Shown here piece after piece: positions 1 through 6,514 of a stretch of DNA of 64,000 bases. The translations under genes and the position numbers were made by a program. The stretch comes from an uncultured Shewanella sp. (lineage in GTDB: Bacteria; Pseudomonadota; Gammaproteobacteria; Enterobacterales; Shewanellaceae). The stretch's first letter is position 1. Every line of letters starts with the position of its first letter. The stretch is taken from positions 62,001-126,000 of the forward strand of contig CANNEE010000004.1 in the NCBI GenBank assembly GCA_947503555.1, given 5' to 3'. Under the pieces are notes generated by a model. The model saw only the letters and a program-made list of their open reading frames with translations. It did not search any database and had not been told where the DNA came from.

Positions 1-880
1 AGGTAACAATTTCAGTGGGTTGTGAAAACTCCTTTCTGAGAATGTTCAGAATATGTGTGGCATGTTCTACTGAAGATGCAACAACAAGCCCTGCAGCATT
101 AGTATTGTGCAGTCTAATGCTATTGAGCTTGTTGACCGCCAGATTTAGCACATGTCGAATTGCCAAATTATTTTTGATGACTGATTGGTAAGAAACCGAT
201 GAACCTTTGAATAGATCATCCAGACAATTAAACGTCTTCGTTTCATTCTCTTCATCAGTAACTGAAATTTTTTCGTTATCGATAAGGACAATTTTGGGAT
301 TTCTGCATACTCCGTCGGTTACAGCTTTCCTTAAACCGTAAATGTAGTCGCATTGAATTTGGTTGTTCGGATCTATGTAACGAGATAGAGCTATAGGTGC
401 TTGATCTGAGCGCCATGGAGTGCCAGTTAAAGCTAGAGTGTATTCAGCTTGGTTTTGAATATTCAGTAAGATCTCTTCCCCCCAAGCATTCGCATTTTCT
501 AGCGAACTACCCGAGCAATGGTGGATCTCGTCAAAAACGACGAGTACGCGATTTCGTTTTAGTAGTTGCCAAAAATCTTTGTTGAATGACAACATACTTT
601 GATATGTGTAAGAGCAACCAATAGCACCGATCACTCCATCGAAACGGCAGTCCAATCGTTTTGAGAATGTAGATTTGATCCCATGAGATATATTGATGGA
701 AGGTGAAAAGCAAAGCACAAAGTCGATTAGGCCTTTTTCGAGTAGTTGAGCTGCCACCTCGGCCGCCATAATCGTCTTACCGGCTCCAGGAGTTGCTAAA
801 CAAAGGAAATGTCTGTGTTTGGCATTAAAGTGTTTTAGAGCGCGATTGACGCACTCTGATTGCCATTGTCTTAGTTGCAT
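1..880 (-). CDS. DEAD/DEAH-type helicase, N-terminal part (runs off the window)
   Basis: Superfamily 2 helicase-like ATPase; the first 293 codons lie here and the rest is beyond the left edge. Visible motifs: Walker A ATPGAGKT near residues 29-36, motif II FDEIHH near 117-121 and motif III LTGTP near 151-155, all in the expected order. The ATG at 878-880 sits 5 nt after the stop of the preceding minus-strand gene and has no good ribosome site of its own, so translation is probably coupled. The fold resembles the ResIII/DEAD helicase part of restriction and other defence systems, but no nuclease or methylase domain can be seen in this portion. Location on an integrase-bearing island next to a phage-defence deaminase suggests, but does not prove, a defence role. 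Confidence 0.85.
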   Translation of the reverse strand, partial: MQLRQWQSECVNRALKHFNAKHRHFLCLATPGAGKTIMAAEVAAQLLEKGLIDFVLCFSPSINISHGIKSTFSKRLDCRFDGVIGAIGCSYTYQSMLSFNKDFWQLLKRNRVLVVFDEIHHCSGSSLENANAWGEEILLNIQNQAEYTLALTGTPWRSDQAPIALSRYIDPNNQIQCDYIYGLRKAVTDGVCRNPKIVLIDNEKISVTDEENETKTFNCLDDLFKGSSVSYQSVIKNNLAIRHVLNLAVNKLNSIRLHNTNAAGLVVASSVEHATHILNILRKEFSQPTEIVT

Positions 881-885
881 GAAGA

Positions 886-1425
886 TTATTTACGTTGATG
901 AGAGAGGACAGATTTAATTGCCTTGATTTGCCCAAGTAGTTTTGAGCTTTTTTCTCTGGCTTGTAGGTACTGGGATTCGAGATGTGCCTTCATTTCGGGG
1001 AAGGACTGATACAACCGCATATACTCTTCTGACTCACCAATGCTAGTGAGTAGATCTACTTCAGATTCTTTCAAACGCTCTTCAAGTTGCCTAATAGCAT
1101 CATTAGTTGTCGAGGGGACTGATGTGATCTGGTTTGCTGTGGTCGCTGTTGTATTTTGCACGATAAACTTGGTCTCAATAAACAATTCAGACTTCTGGTA
1201 CACAATCCTTTTAGAGTTTTTTGTTCCCTTCTTAAGCAGTAAGCCTTCCTTAACCAGTTTATGGATTTGTCTGTAAACATACTTGCGAGCTTCAATCGGC
1301 TCTTTGGTCGTTGAAGATATTGCCAAGTATGCGTCACGTAACCGCGTCACACTGAAGTTGTCAAAGTTCTCATCCTGGAGAATTGAATTTAGTTGAGCGT
1401 TAATCTTGATGGATGGTTTTGACAT
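886..1425 (-). CDS. winged-helix plus coiled-coil protein, partner of the helicase
   Basis: Not a protein I recognise by name. The N-terminal ~95 residues look like a winged helix (helices around RLRDAYLAIS and YVYRQIHKLVKEGLL, followed by a basic KKGTKNSKR wing). The C-terminal ~70 residues, from RQLEERLKESEVD, form charged amphipathic helices likely to be a coiled coil. I place the start at the ATG of MSKPSIK, preceded by GAGAAATTTA; an upstream in-frame ATG at 1458 lacks such a site. It is the first gene of a two-gene unit with the helicase (5-nt gap). It could load or regulate the helicase on DNA, which is inference from domain type only. Confidence 0.7.
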   Translation of the reverse strand: MSKPSIKINAQLNSILQDENFDNFSVTRLRDAYLAISSTTKEPIEARKYVYRQIHKLVKEGLLLKKGTKNSKRIVYQKSELFIETKFIVQNTTATTANQITSVPSTTNDAIRQLEERLKESEVDLLTSIGESEEYMRLYQSFPEMKAHLESQYLQAREKSSKLLGQIKAIKSVLSHQRK

Positions 1426-1493
1426 TAAATTTCTCGCAAAGAGACTCTTTATCGCCAACTCTCTGGGCCAAGAGAACTTGTTATTAGTTAATG

Positions 1494-1521
1494 CGGATTA
1501 TAATCCGTGGCTTTATAAGCC
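1494..1521. promoter_or_regulatory. tandem palindromic operators for the Xre regulator
   Basis: Two adjacent dyads: CGGATTATAATCCG (1494-1507, perfect 14-bp palindrome) and GGCTTTATAAGCC (1509-1521, 5-bp arms around TAT). Both have a TATA-like centre and C/G-rich edges. They lie between the divergent xre and wHTH-helicase genes and overlap the minus-strand -10 and spacer. Small C-type regulators of restriction-modification systems bind paired dyads of this kind; assigning these sites to the neighbouring Xre protein is inference. Confidence 0.55.
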
Positions 1522-1525
1522 GCAA
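1497..1525 (-). promoter_or_regulatory. promoter of the wHTH-helicase unit
   Basis: On the minus strand TTGCGG (1525-1520) and a perfect TATAAT (1502-1497) are separated by 17 nt, a good sigma-70 arrangement about 70 nt upstream of the ATG at 1425. The -10 box lies inside one palindrome and the spacer contains the other, so a protein bound to either would block it. Confidence 0.6.
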
Positions 1526-1559
1526 CTTTGGATAGTCTTTATCTTTAACGAGATGAAAA

Positions 1560-1766
1560 ATGAAAGACTTAGCAACCCAATTTGGCTTGAAATTACGAAG
1601 CAAACGCAAAGAGTTGGGGATATCTCAAGATAAATTGGCACTTTTAGCGGAGATCGACCGAAGCTATGCTGGGAGAATCGAGCGTGGAGAAGTCAATATC
1701 ACGCTCGAAAAGGCATACCAATTGGCAGAAGTATTAGGATGTAACATAAGGGAGTTGCTGCCTTAG
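1560..1766 (+). CDS. Xre/C-protein-like transcriptional regulator
   Basis: A 68-residue single-domain helix-turn-helix protein of the Cro/C1 (HTH_3) family; the pattern ISQDKLALLAEIDRSYAGRIERG is the helix-turn-helix core. Size and sequence fit controller proteins of restriction-modification and related defence loci, which act as dimers on paired operators and time expression of the effector genes. It is divergent from the wHTH-helicase unit and two palindromes lie between them. The ribosome site before the ATG is weak (taacgag). It probably represses itself and the helicase unit. Confidence 0.85.
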   Translation: MKDLATQFGLKLRSKRKELGISQDKLALLAEIDRSYAGRIERGEVNITLEKAYQLAEVLGCNIRELLP

Positions 1767-1839
1767 GTTTCTTCCAAACTGATATGGCCTTGTGGTTGAG
1801 TTAGATACTGAGATATCTAAATGAATTTAGCTGGTTGAG

Positions 1840-1866
1840 CTGTGCAGAACAAACGGGACTGCACAG
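1840..1866 (+). terminator. hairpin after the Xre gene
   Basis: CTGTGCAG (1840-1847) and CTGCACAG (1859-1866) form a perfect 8-bp stem with an 11-nt loop; a T-rich stretch follows a few bases later (attcttcttttttcc). It lies between the convergent xre gene and the deaminase gene. Confidence 0.5.
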
Positions 1867-1922
1867 TTGAATTCTTCTTTTTTCCAAAGAATAAATTTCT
1901 TGAAAAAGTTATTACTAATATC

Positions 1923-3485
1923 TCATTGTTTGTTATCAGATGATGAGTATTGGTCCTCTCCGACAGATTGGTTTGCATAATCGGCGACTTTAACTTCATA
2001 GTCTACGTAACAATCTAGCTGATGAGGCTCTACTTGATCTGAGGTTGGCAACTCGTAACTAATAACCTCTCCTTGATTATTCTTACGATCCTTTTTGTAG
2101 ATGAAGAACTCCGCGTATCTATTTGGGGATACGCCTTCAAAGTTCTTTAATATGAGTTTTTGATTGTTGGGGGTGTCTTCTTGGCAGATTGCGTCACTGT
2201 GCAAATCGAGAGCTAAACTTTTTTCATACGGCTCAATGTATACAACACTTGTAATGCCAGCTGCTACGATATGTCTAGCACAGTTGTGGCAAGGAAACGT
2301 TGTGCAATATAAGGTTTTTTCCATTGTACTCGAGCCACTATTACGAGCCAGAGATATAATGGCATCCATTTCAGCATGTATAGCTCTTGAATATTCGATG
2401 AGCGATTTCGCTTTGGAGTTATTGAAGATTTTGTCTGCTACTTTTTCTGGCTCAGCAACGCCCTCATCAGCTAAGATTTGTCTGATTTGACCTTTCAGTT
2501 GTAACTTGTGCTTATCGTTTTGACACCCTGCTTTGTTATAGCAACGTAGATCTTTTTCACTTTCAACATCATATAGACCCCCTCTAAATTGAGGAACATC
2601 ATTACGTCCAGTAGCAATGATGTTGCCTTTGTTGTCCATAATTGCTGCTCCTACTTGTCTCGATAAGCAAGCTGAAGCCAATGATGCAGAATGTGCTGAG
2701 TAGATTCCTTTCTCGTCTCTTGTAGGTGTATAGTTACCCACACCATGAATGAGATTAATGAACCTTCTAATTGATCCACTAAGCTGTGTAGCATCATCCA
2801 AGTTTCTAATAAAATAGTCTGACATTTGAATAGCTTTTTCCACATGTTGACCAAATTTATCATTACTGTTCCGGTCTCTCTCTATGAGCTTCATAGCTTC
2901 TGCACTATCTGTTATGCCTTCGTCTTTAAGATTTTGAAGCCTTTGGTCCTTTGTTCTTAAAAGCCCAATCAGATAAAAGTTTTTCCTGTAAACTTCTTGG
3001 AATAAAGCTACTTCGTCATGGTGCTTGATCTGATCAATAACATAGGCAACTTTTTTTGTGACCTTTACTGCATTACCACTATTACCGCCGTCACCAAACA
3101 TTGAATTGCGTATTAGGTGAATTCTCCGAATTCCCATATCAGCGACGGTAGTGTTTGAATGGTCCTTCCTAAGCTCATCTCCAAGGTTTTGTAACGTATC
3201 GTAGCGAGGGAAGCCGATTAAATTAAGAATGGTCTCTGGATCAGGCTGTGTAGCCGCAATCAGGTCACTTAATCTTATGTGTTCTACATGGTAATTAGCA
3301 GATTTAAGCTCTTTAATTACTGAGTCTTTGAGTCGCTTGATGCCAGCGCCAACCGCACCACAAAGACCTATGACAAGCTCTTGTGAGTGTCGTGAGCGTA
3401 TTGCTTCGAGGGAGTTTTTGTAGCTGCTGTTAGCCGCTAAAGCAGGTTGAGAAGGATTTATGCTTGGAATTGTTTGTGCTGGCAT
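1923..3485 (-). CDS. avcD: AvcD-like anti-phage dCMP/dCTP deaminase
   Basis: A 520-residue protein with a P-loop-like N-terminal domain (GLCGAVGAGIK, residues 40-50, not the canonical GxxxxGKS/T) and a C-terminal cytidine/deoxycytidylate deaminase domain. The zinc and catalytic residues are in place: HAE at 370-372 and PCHNC at 398-402. This two-domain layout and length fit the AvcD family (V. cholerae VC0175-type), which deaminates deoxycytidine nucleotides during phage infection and so starves phage replication. An AvcI-like small gene lies immediately upstream. The start follows AGGG with 7-nt spacing, and that AGGG is inside a small hairpin. The plain alternative, a housekeeping dCMP deaminase, is unlikely because those are about 150 aa and lack the N-terminal domain. 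Confidence 0.85.
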   Translation of the reverse strand: MPAQTIPSINPSQPALAANSSYKNSLEAIRSRHSQELVIGLCGAVGAGIKRLKDSVIKELKSANYHVEHIRLSDLIAATQPDPETILNLIGFPRYDTLQNLGDELRKDHSNTTVADMGIRRIHLIRNSMFGDGGNSGNAVKVTKKVAYVIDQIKHHDEVALFQEVYRKNFYLIGLLRTKDQRLQNLKDEGITDSAEAMKLIERDRNSNDKFGQHVEKAIQMSDYFIRNLDDATQLSGSIRRFINLIHGVGNYTPTRDEKGIYSAHSASLASACLSRQVGAAIMDNKGNIIATGRNDVPQFRGGLYDVESEKDLRCYNKAGCQNDKHKLQLKGQIRQILADEGVAEPEKVADKIFNNSKAKSLIEYSRAIHAEMDAIISLARNSGSSTMEKTLYCTTFPCHNCARHIVAAGITSVVYIEPYEKSLALDLHSDAICQEDTPNNQKLILKNFEGVSPNRYAEFFIYKKDRKNNQGEVISYELPTSDQVEPHQLDCYVDYEVKVADYANQSVGEDQYSSSDNKQ

Positions 3486-3492
3486 TGTGTGT

Positions 3493-3513
3493 CCCTATGA
3501 AATGCATATAGGG
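3493..3513 (-). promoter_or_regulatory. hairpin over the avcD ribosome site
   Basis: In the minus-strand transcript CCCTAT (3513-3508) can pair with ATAGGG (3498-3493) around a 9-nt loop. The second arm holds the AGGG that would serve as the avcD Shine-Dalgarno sequence. A second small stem, CATAG/CTATG, lies just upstream. Pairing would hide the ribosome site. Confidence 0.45.
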
Positions 3514-3536
3514 TCATAGTATCAGCTATGAAAATC

Positions 3537-3710
3537 TTACCAATCAAGCTTACTTGCAGCGATCTTCAAGTTTTTCTTTGCATTTTCGAAAGCGATCATC
3601 TTTTTCTTCTGATTAATAGAAGTTACTGTAGCGTTCTTTGAGGCCGACGTACGATTGATTGCCTTCTCTATGGTACGGGTTTCAGGTACTGCTATCTCAA
3701 CAACGTTCAT
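3537..3710 (-). CDS. avcI: AvcI-like small gene or RNA upstream of avcD
   Basis: A 57-codon reading frame (begins MNVVEIAVPETR, ends KIAASKLDW) with AAGGCG 7 to 9 nt before its ATG and a strong promoter just upstream. It ends 51 nt before avcD on the same strand. In the characterised AvcID systems the gene in this position, AvcI, acts as a small RNA of roughly this length that inhibits AvcD, not as a protein. Here the reading frame and ribosome site look good, so both a peptide and an RNA remain possible. The assignment is by position, size and promoter; I did not recognise the peptide itself. Confidence 0.6.
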   Translation of the reverse strand: MNVVEIAVPETRTIEKAINRTSASKNATVTSINQKKKMIAFENAKKNLKIAASKLDW

Positions 3711-3739
3711 TGTATTTCGCCTTGAAAAAATTCGCGCAA

Positions 3740-3767
3740 ATTATACACAAGCCATCGATGCTTTCAA
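3740..3767 (-). promoter_or_regulatory. strong sigma-70 promoter of avcI
   Basis: Minus strand: TTGAAA (3767-3762), 16-nt spacer ending TGTG, TATAAT (3745-3740). Transcription would start near 3733, about 23 nt before the small-gene ATG, giving a short leader and a transcript covering the avcI region. Confidence 0.7.
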
Positions 3768-3970
3768 TTAAATTATTGCAATATTCAGTTTGAAGGTAAC
3801 ATGTTAACGATAGTAAAAAAAATAGTTTTAACAACTTTATTTAGGTTGTGTGAGTGCTGCTCAAACTCGAATAAATTGCCCTAAATCAAAAACAAATTGA
3901 AGAAACAACTAGTTAAGACCTTGTTTTTAATTGGGGTGATTATTCGAACTAGATGTAGTGACATAGCAGT

Positions 3971-3994
3971 CCACAAGAGATTCGTCTCTTGTGG
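3971..3994 (-). terminator. hairpin after the recombinase module
   Basis: CCACAAGAGA and TCTCTTGTGG form a perfect 10-bp stem around a 4-nt loop, 17 nt beyond the stop of the last recombinase-module gene. There is no U-run on either side, so it may stabilise the 3' end or be an imperfect terminator. Confidence 0.5.
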
Positions 3995-4010
3995 ATAGAT
4001 AAATACAGCA

Positions 4011-4469
4011 CTATTTTAACGACACTACTTGACTTCTTTTTATCTTGGCAAGCTCTTCTTTAAGCTCCGCATTCTCATACTCCAACTCATCGATACGAGC
4101 TAACGACTGAAGCATTTTATCATTCAGATGGTGCTGCGCAGCTGCAAATAGGGCTAACTTTTTTCGCTCTGCTTCATACTTGGCCTTAAAGTTATCCTTG
4201 ATACGTTTTTGCTCTTTGAGCTTGGTGCGCACGTTTTGGATTTCTGGTTGGACTATTTCACCTTTGCATGCCGCAATTTCAGCTTTGGTTTGTTTAACCT
4301 TTTCCACAAAATCAGGGTAGTAATAACCGCTACCATTACCTAGATTTGCTTCTTCCTCGACAGCTCTTACACTAAGTTTACGGTGAGTGGTAATACGTTT
4401 AGGTTTACCCTGTTTAATGCGCTCTAGAGCAGCTTCTAATGCCAATAGTGTGTTTTTACTCTTACTCAT
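4011..4469 (-). CDS. small coiled-coil protein of the integrase module (VPA1267/GmtX-like)
   Basis: 152 residues, highly charged. A helix-turn-helix-like stretch (SVRAVEEEANLGNGSGYYYP, about residues 33-52) is followed by a long coiled coil (about 55-145). It is the last of four tightly overlapping genes: its ATG overlaps the TGA of the 682-aa recombinase as ATGA. Small DNA-binding/coiled-coil proteins in this position accompany paired recombinases in Tn554-type (TnpC) and island integrase modules, where they modulate integration. The family name is recalled from memory and not checked. Confidence 0.65.
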   Translation of the reverse strand: MSKSKNTLLALEAALERIKQGKPKRITTHRKLSVRAVEEEANLGNGSGYYYPDFVEKVKQTKAEIAACKGEIVQPEIQNVRTKLKEQKRIKDNFKAKYEAERKKLALFAAAQHHLNDKMLQSLARIDELEYENAELKEELAKIKRSQVVSLK

Positions 4470-6514
4470 AAGTTCGTTACCTTCAAATCTGGTTCGAAAG
4501 GGGTGAAGGGCATATCAAAGTCAGTCATGACTTTCTCTGCGGCTCTGACTTGAGTGATATAGTGGCTTAGCTCACTTACCGAAATTTCTTCTCCAGACTC
4601 CATATAATCAACCAAGCTTCGATGCTTTCTCTGCCACCATTTGGCCTGCTGTTCATCAATGATGCTGCTTCCAGAGCCACAATCCACGCAAAACTGTGGC
4701 GCAACAACACCATCCATATCGCATTTGTAGCCATTTTTACAATAACTATGCAGTGAACCATGAAGTGTAAGCTTACCTTTTTTCACGGCTTGATAGATAA
4801 CCTCCCAAGAGCTGTAAATAGTGGGGATATCCCCCCTCATTTGCATAATGGCTTTGCCATGAGAGCCTGATAGCGTTTTATCTAAGTGCCAATGTTTAAA
4901 GATTTTATTCGCGGTGGTTTCTGCATTGATTTCATCTAGTGCGTTTTGCACTTGCGTATCTACTTTCAGGTTTCGCAGGCTCGCCAGCTTCCCACCATTG
5001 GTGTACCACTCTGTCATCGAGAGGTATAAGTGCTTGAACTGTTGTTTGAGTGCTACTAATGTGCCTAGGCGGTTCTTAATGCAGTAAAAGGCCAAAGTGC
5101 GCCTAAATTGGTGTGTTCCCAGCGGCCAAGGTCGTCCCACCTTGATGCACTTTTTTATTTTCTCTTGTGATTGTGGGTTTGATTCCTTGCATTCTTGATA
5201 ATCAGTTTCGCTGACAACAAAACCAAACTGCTGACAAAAGCGCTTCAAACGATTGTTCCATTCGCTAATCAATACAGGTGCTTTGGAGCGATACATTTGA
5301 TTGACCCAGAGTGAGTTTGAGTATCTTTCATCGGGATAAGTCACTTCTGTTCGCCAGCGTTCCGTGAGCGTACTCATTAGCTCGATAGCCGTTTGGGATG
5401 AAGCTGCTGTTATCCAGGTTGCTCGTTTTTCACCGATCTTAAAGGTGTGGGATTGCAGCATATGATAATCACGTCCTTCGAAAGTATCTTTGAAATAACT
5501 GGTTGGCGTAAGCTTTTCCAATTCTGATTCTCGCATCCCACTAAATCCGCCGCATACAATGTAACTACTGGTAATCAGCTGCCCCAAAAAGCGTTGAAAG
5601 TCGTCTCCATTTCTCAAGGTAATTTGTGGTAGCTTTTGGGCTAGAGGAGCAATAATATGTGCAGCGGTTTGCGGTAGATAGTCTTGGATAGCAACTGTGT
5701 ATTTCCGCATATTCACACGACCGTTCACTTCCATGAAGGTGAACTTTTGTCCGTTTTCAATCTTTTTGTTTAGAATGCGTTTGCCCTCCAGATAATTTGC
5801 TTGTAATGCATTCTCTGTTTGAGCAATTAACTCCCGGTGTGGCCATGCTGCTTCAACAAGCGTGATAGCTTGACCATATATCGCATGACACAAACGTTCA
5901 GGAATGACCAATGTTTGCTGTGTTTGGGCAGCACCGAGTTTACGTGCTTCATGCTTTGATTGAATCGGTGCGTTAAAACCCAGTTCTATTTTGTGCAATG
6001 ATTTATATTCAATAGCTTTATTGATGCACAAAAAGCACTGTTCTATTGAAGAATTCGAATATGCGCAATCACTAAGATAATCTTCAAAAGCTTTCCAGAC
6101 TTGAGGCTTTGAAAGAGCTTGCAGTGATGGATAATGGTTTTGGCTTAGAAAGCGATAGACAATTTTGAAATGTGTTAATAGTGTTCTTACCGTCCCGTAA
6201 CGAACAGCTTTTCTTTGTTTGGGATTTCTTTTGAATAACCAACAGTAAATGAGCAACTTTAATTCGCGTTGTAGCTCTGGCGAACTATCAAGCAATTCGA
6301 ATGTGAGATTATGTACATTCTTTTTTCGTGAAAAAGGTAGGCAAATCCACTTGCTTTGACCAAATGTAGCAGTGATATTTCCATCTAGATCTTTACAGAC
6401 AATGACAGCGTTCAATTCTTCATATTGCTTATCGTGATACAGCGTGACCAAATCCACATCGTCGATACCATGTTGTGATGGAACTTCTGCTGGAGAAAGG
6501 TGCCCAGTTTGCAT
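4466..6514 (-). CDS. large tyrosine recombinase of the island module
   Basis: 682 residues. The catalytic domain keeps the first arginine in GGFSGMRESELEKL (R328), the box II HQFRR (H468, R471) and a candidate nucleophile in TEWYTNG (Y504). After it comes a likely zinc-binding Cys cluster (C592, C598, C609, C612). It probably acts with the 440-aa recombinase to integrate or move the island. Its ATG overlaps the upstream stop as TAATG. Length is well above ordinary phage integrases (about 400 aa) and near that of the large partner in multi-recombinase transposons. Confidence 0.8.
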   Translation of the reverse strand: MQTGHLSPAEVPSQHGIDDVDLVTLYHDKQYEELNAVIVCKDLDGNITATFGQSKWICLPFSRKKNVHNLTFELLDSSPELQRELKLLIYCWLFKRNPKQRKAVRYGTVRTLLTHFKIVYRFLSQNHYPSLQALSKPQVWKAFEDYLSDCAYSNSSIEQCFLCINKAIEYKSLHKIELGFNAPIQSKHEARKLGAAQTQQTLVIPERLCHAIYGQAITLVEAAWPHRELIAQTENALQANYLEGKRILNKKIENGQKFTFMEVNGRVNMRKYTVAIQDYLPQTAAHIIAPLAQKLPQITLRNGDDFQRFLGQLITSSYIVCGGFSGMRESELEKLTPTSYFKDTFEGRDYHMLQSHTFKIGEKRATWITAASSQTAIELMSTLTERWRTEVTYPDERYSNSLWVNQMYRSKAPVLISEWNNRLKRFCQQFGFVVSETDYQECKESNPQSQEKIKKCIKVGRPWPLGTHQFRRTLAFYCIKNRLGTLVALKQQFKHLYLSMTEWYTNGGKLASLRNLKVDTQVQNALDEINAETTANKIFKHWHLDKTLSGSHGKAIMQMRGDIPTIYSSWEVIYQAVKKGKLTLHGSLHSYCKNGYKCDMDGVVAPQFCVDCGSGSSIIDEQQAKWWQRKHRSLVDYMESGEEISVSELSHYITQVRAAEKVMTDFDMPFTPFEPDLKVTNL

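Larger units (their letters stand above)
3711..4010. other. intergenic region, avcI to the recombinase module
   Basis: About 300 bases, visibly A+T-rich. It holds the avcI promoter (3740-3767) and the hairpin at 3971-3994. I see no further credible reading frame, tRNA or repeat. Confidence 0.6.

Noticed and set aside
1040-1276. Open frame on the plus strand inside the wHTH gene
   Set aside because: It mirrors the minus-strand gene, has no ribosome site and a composition unlike a protein.
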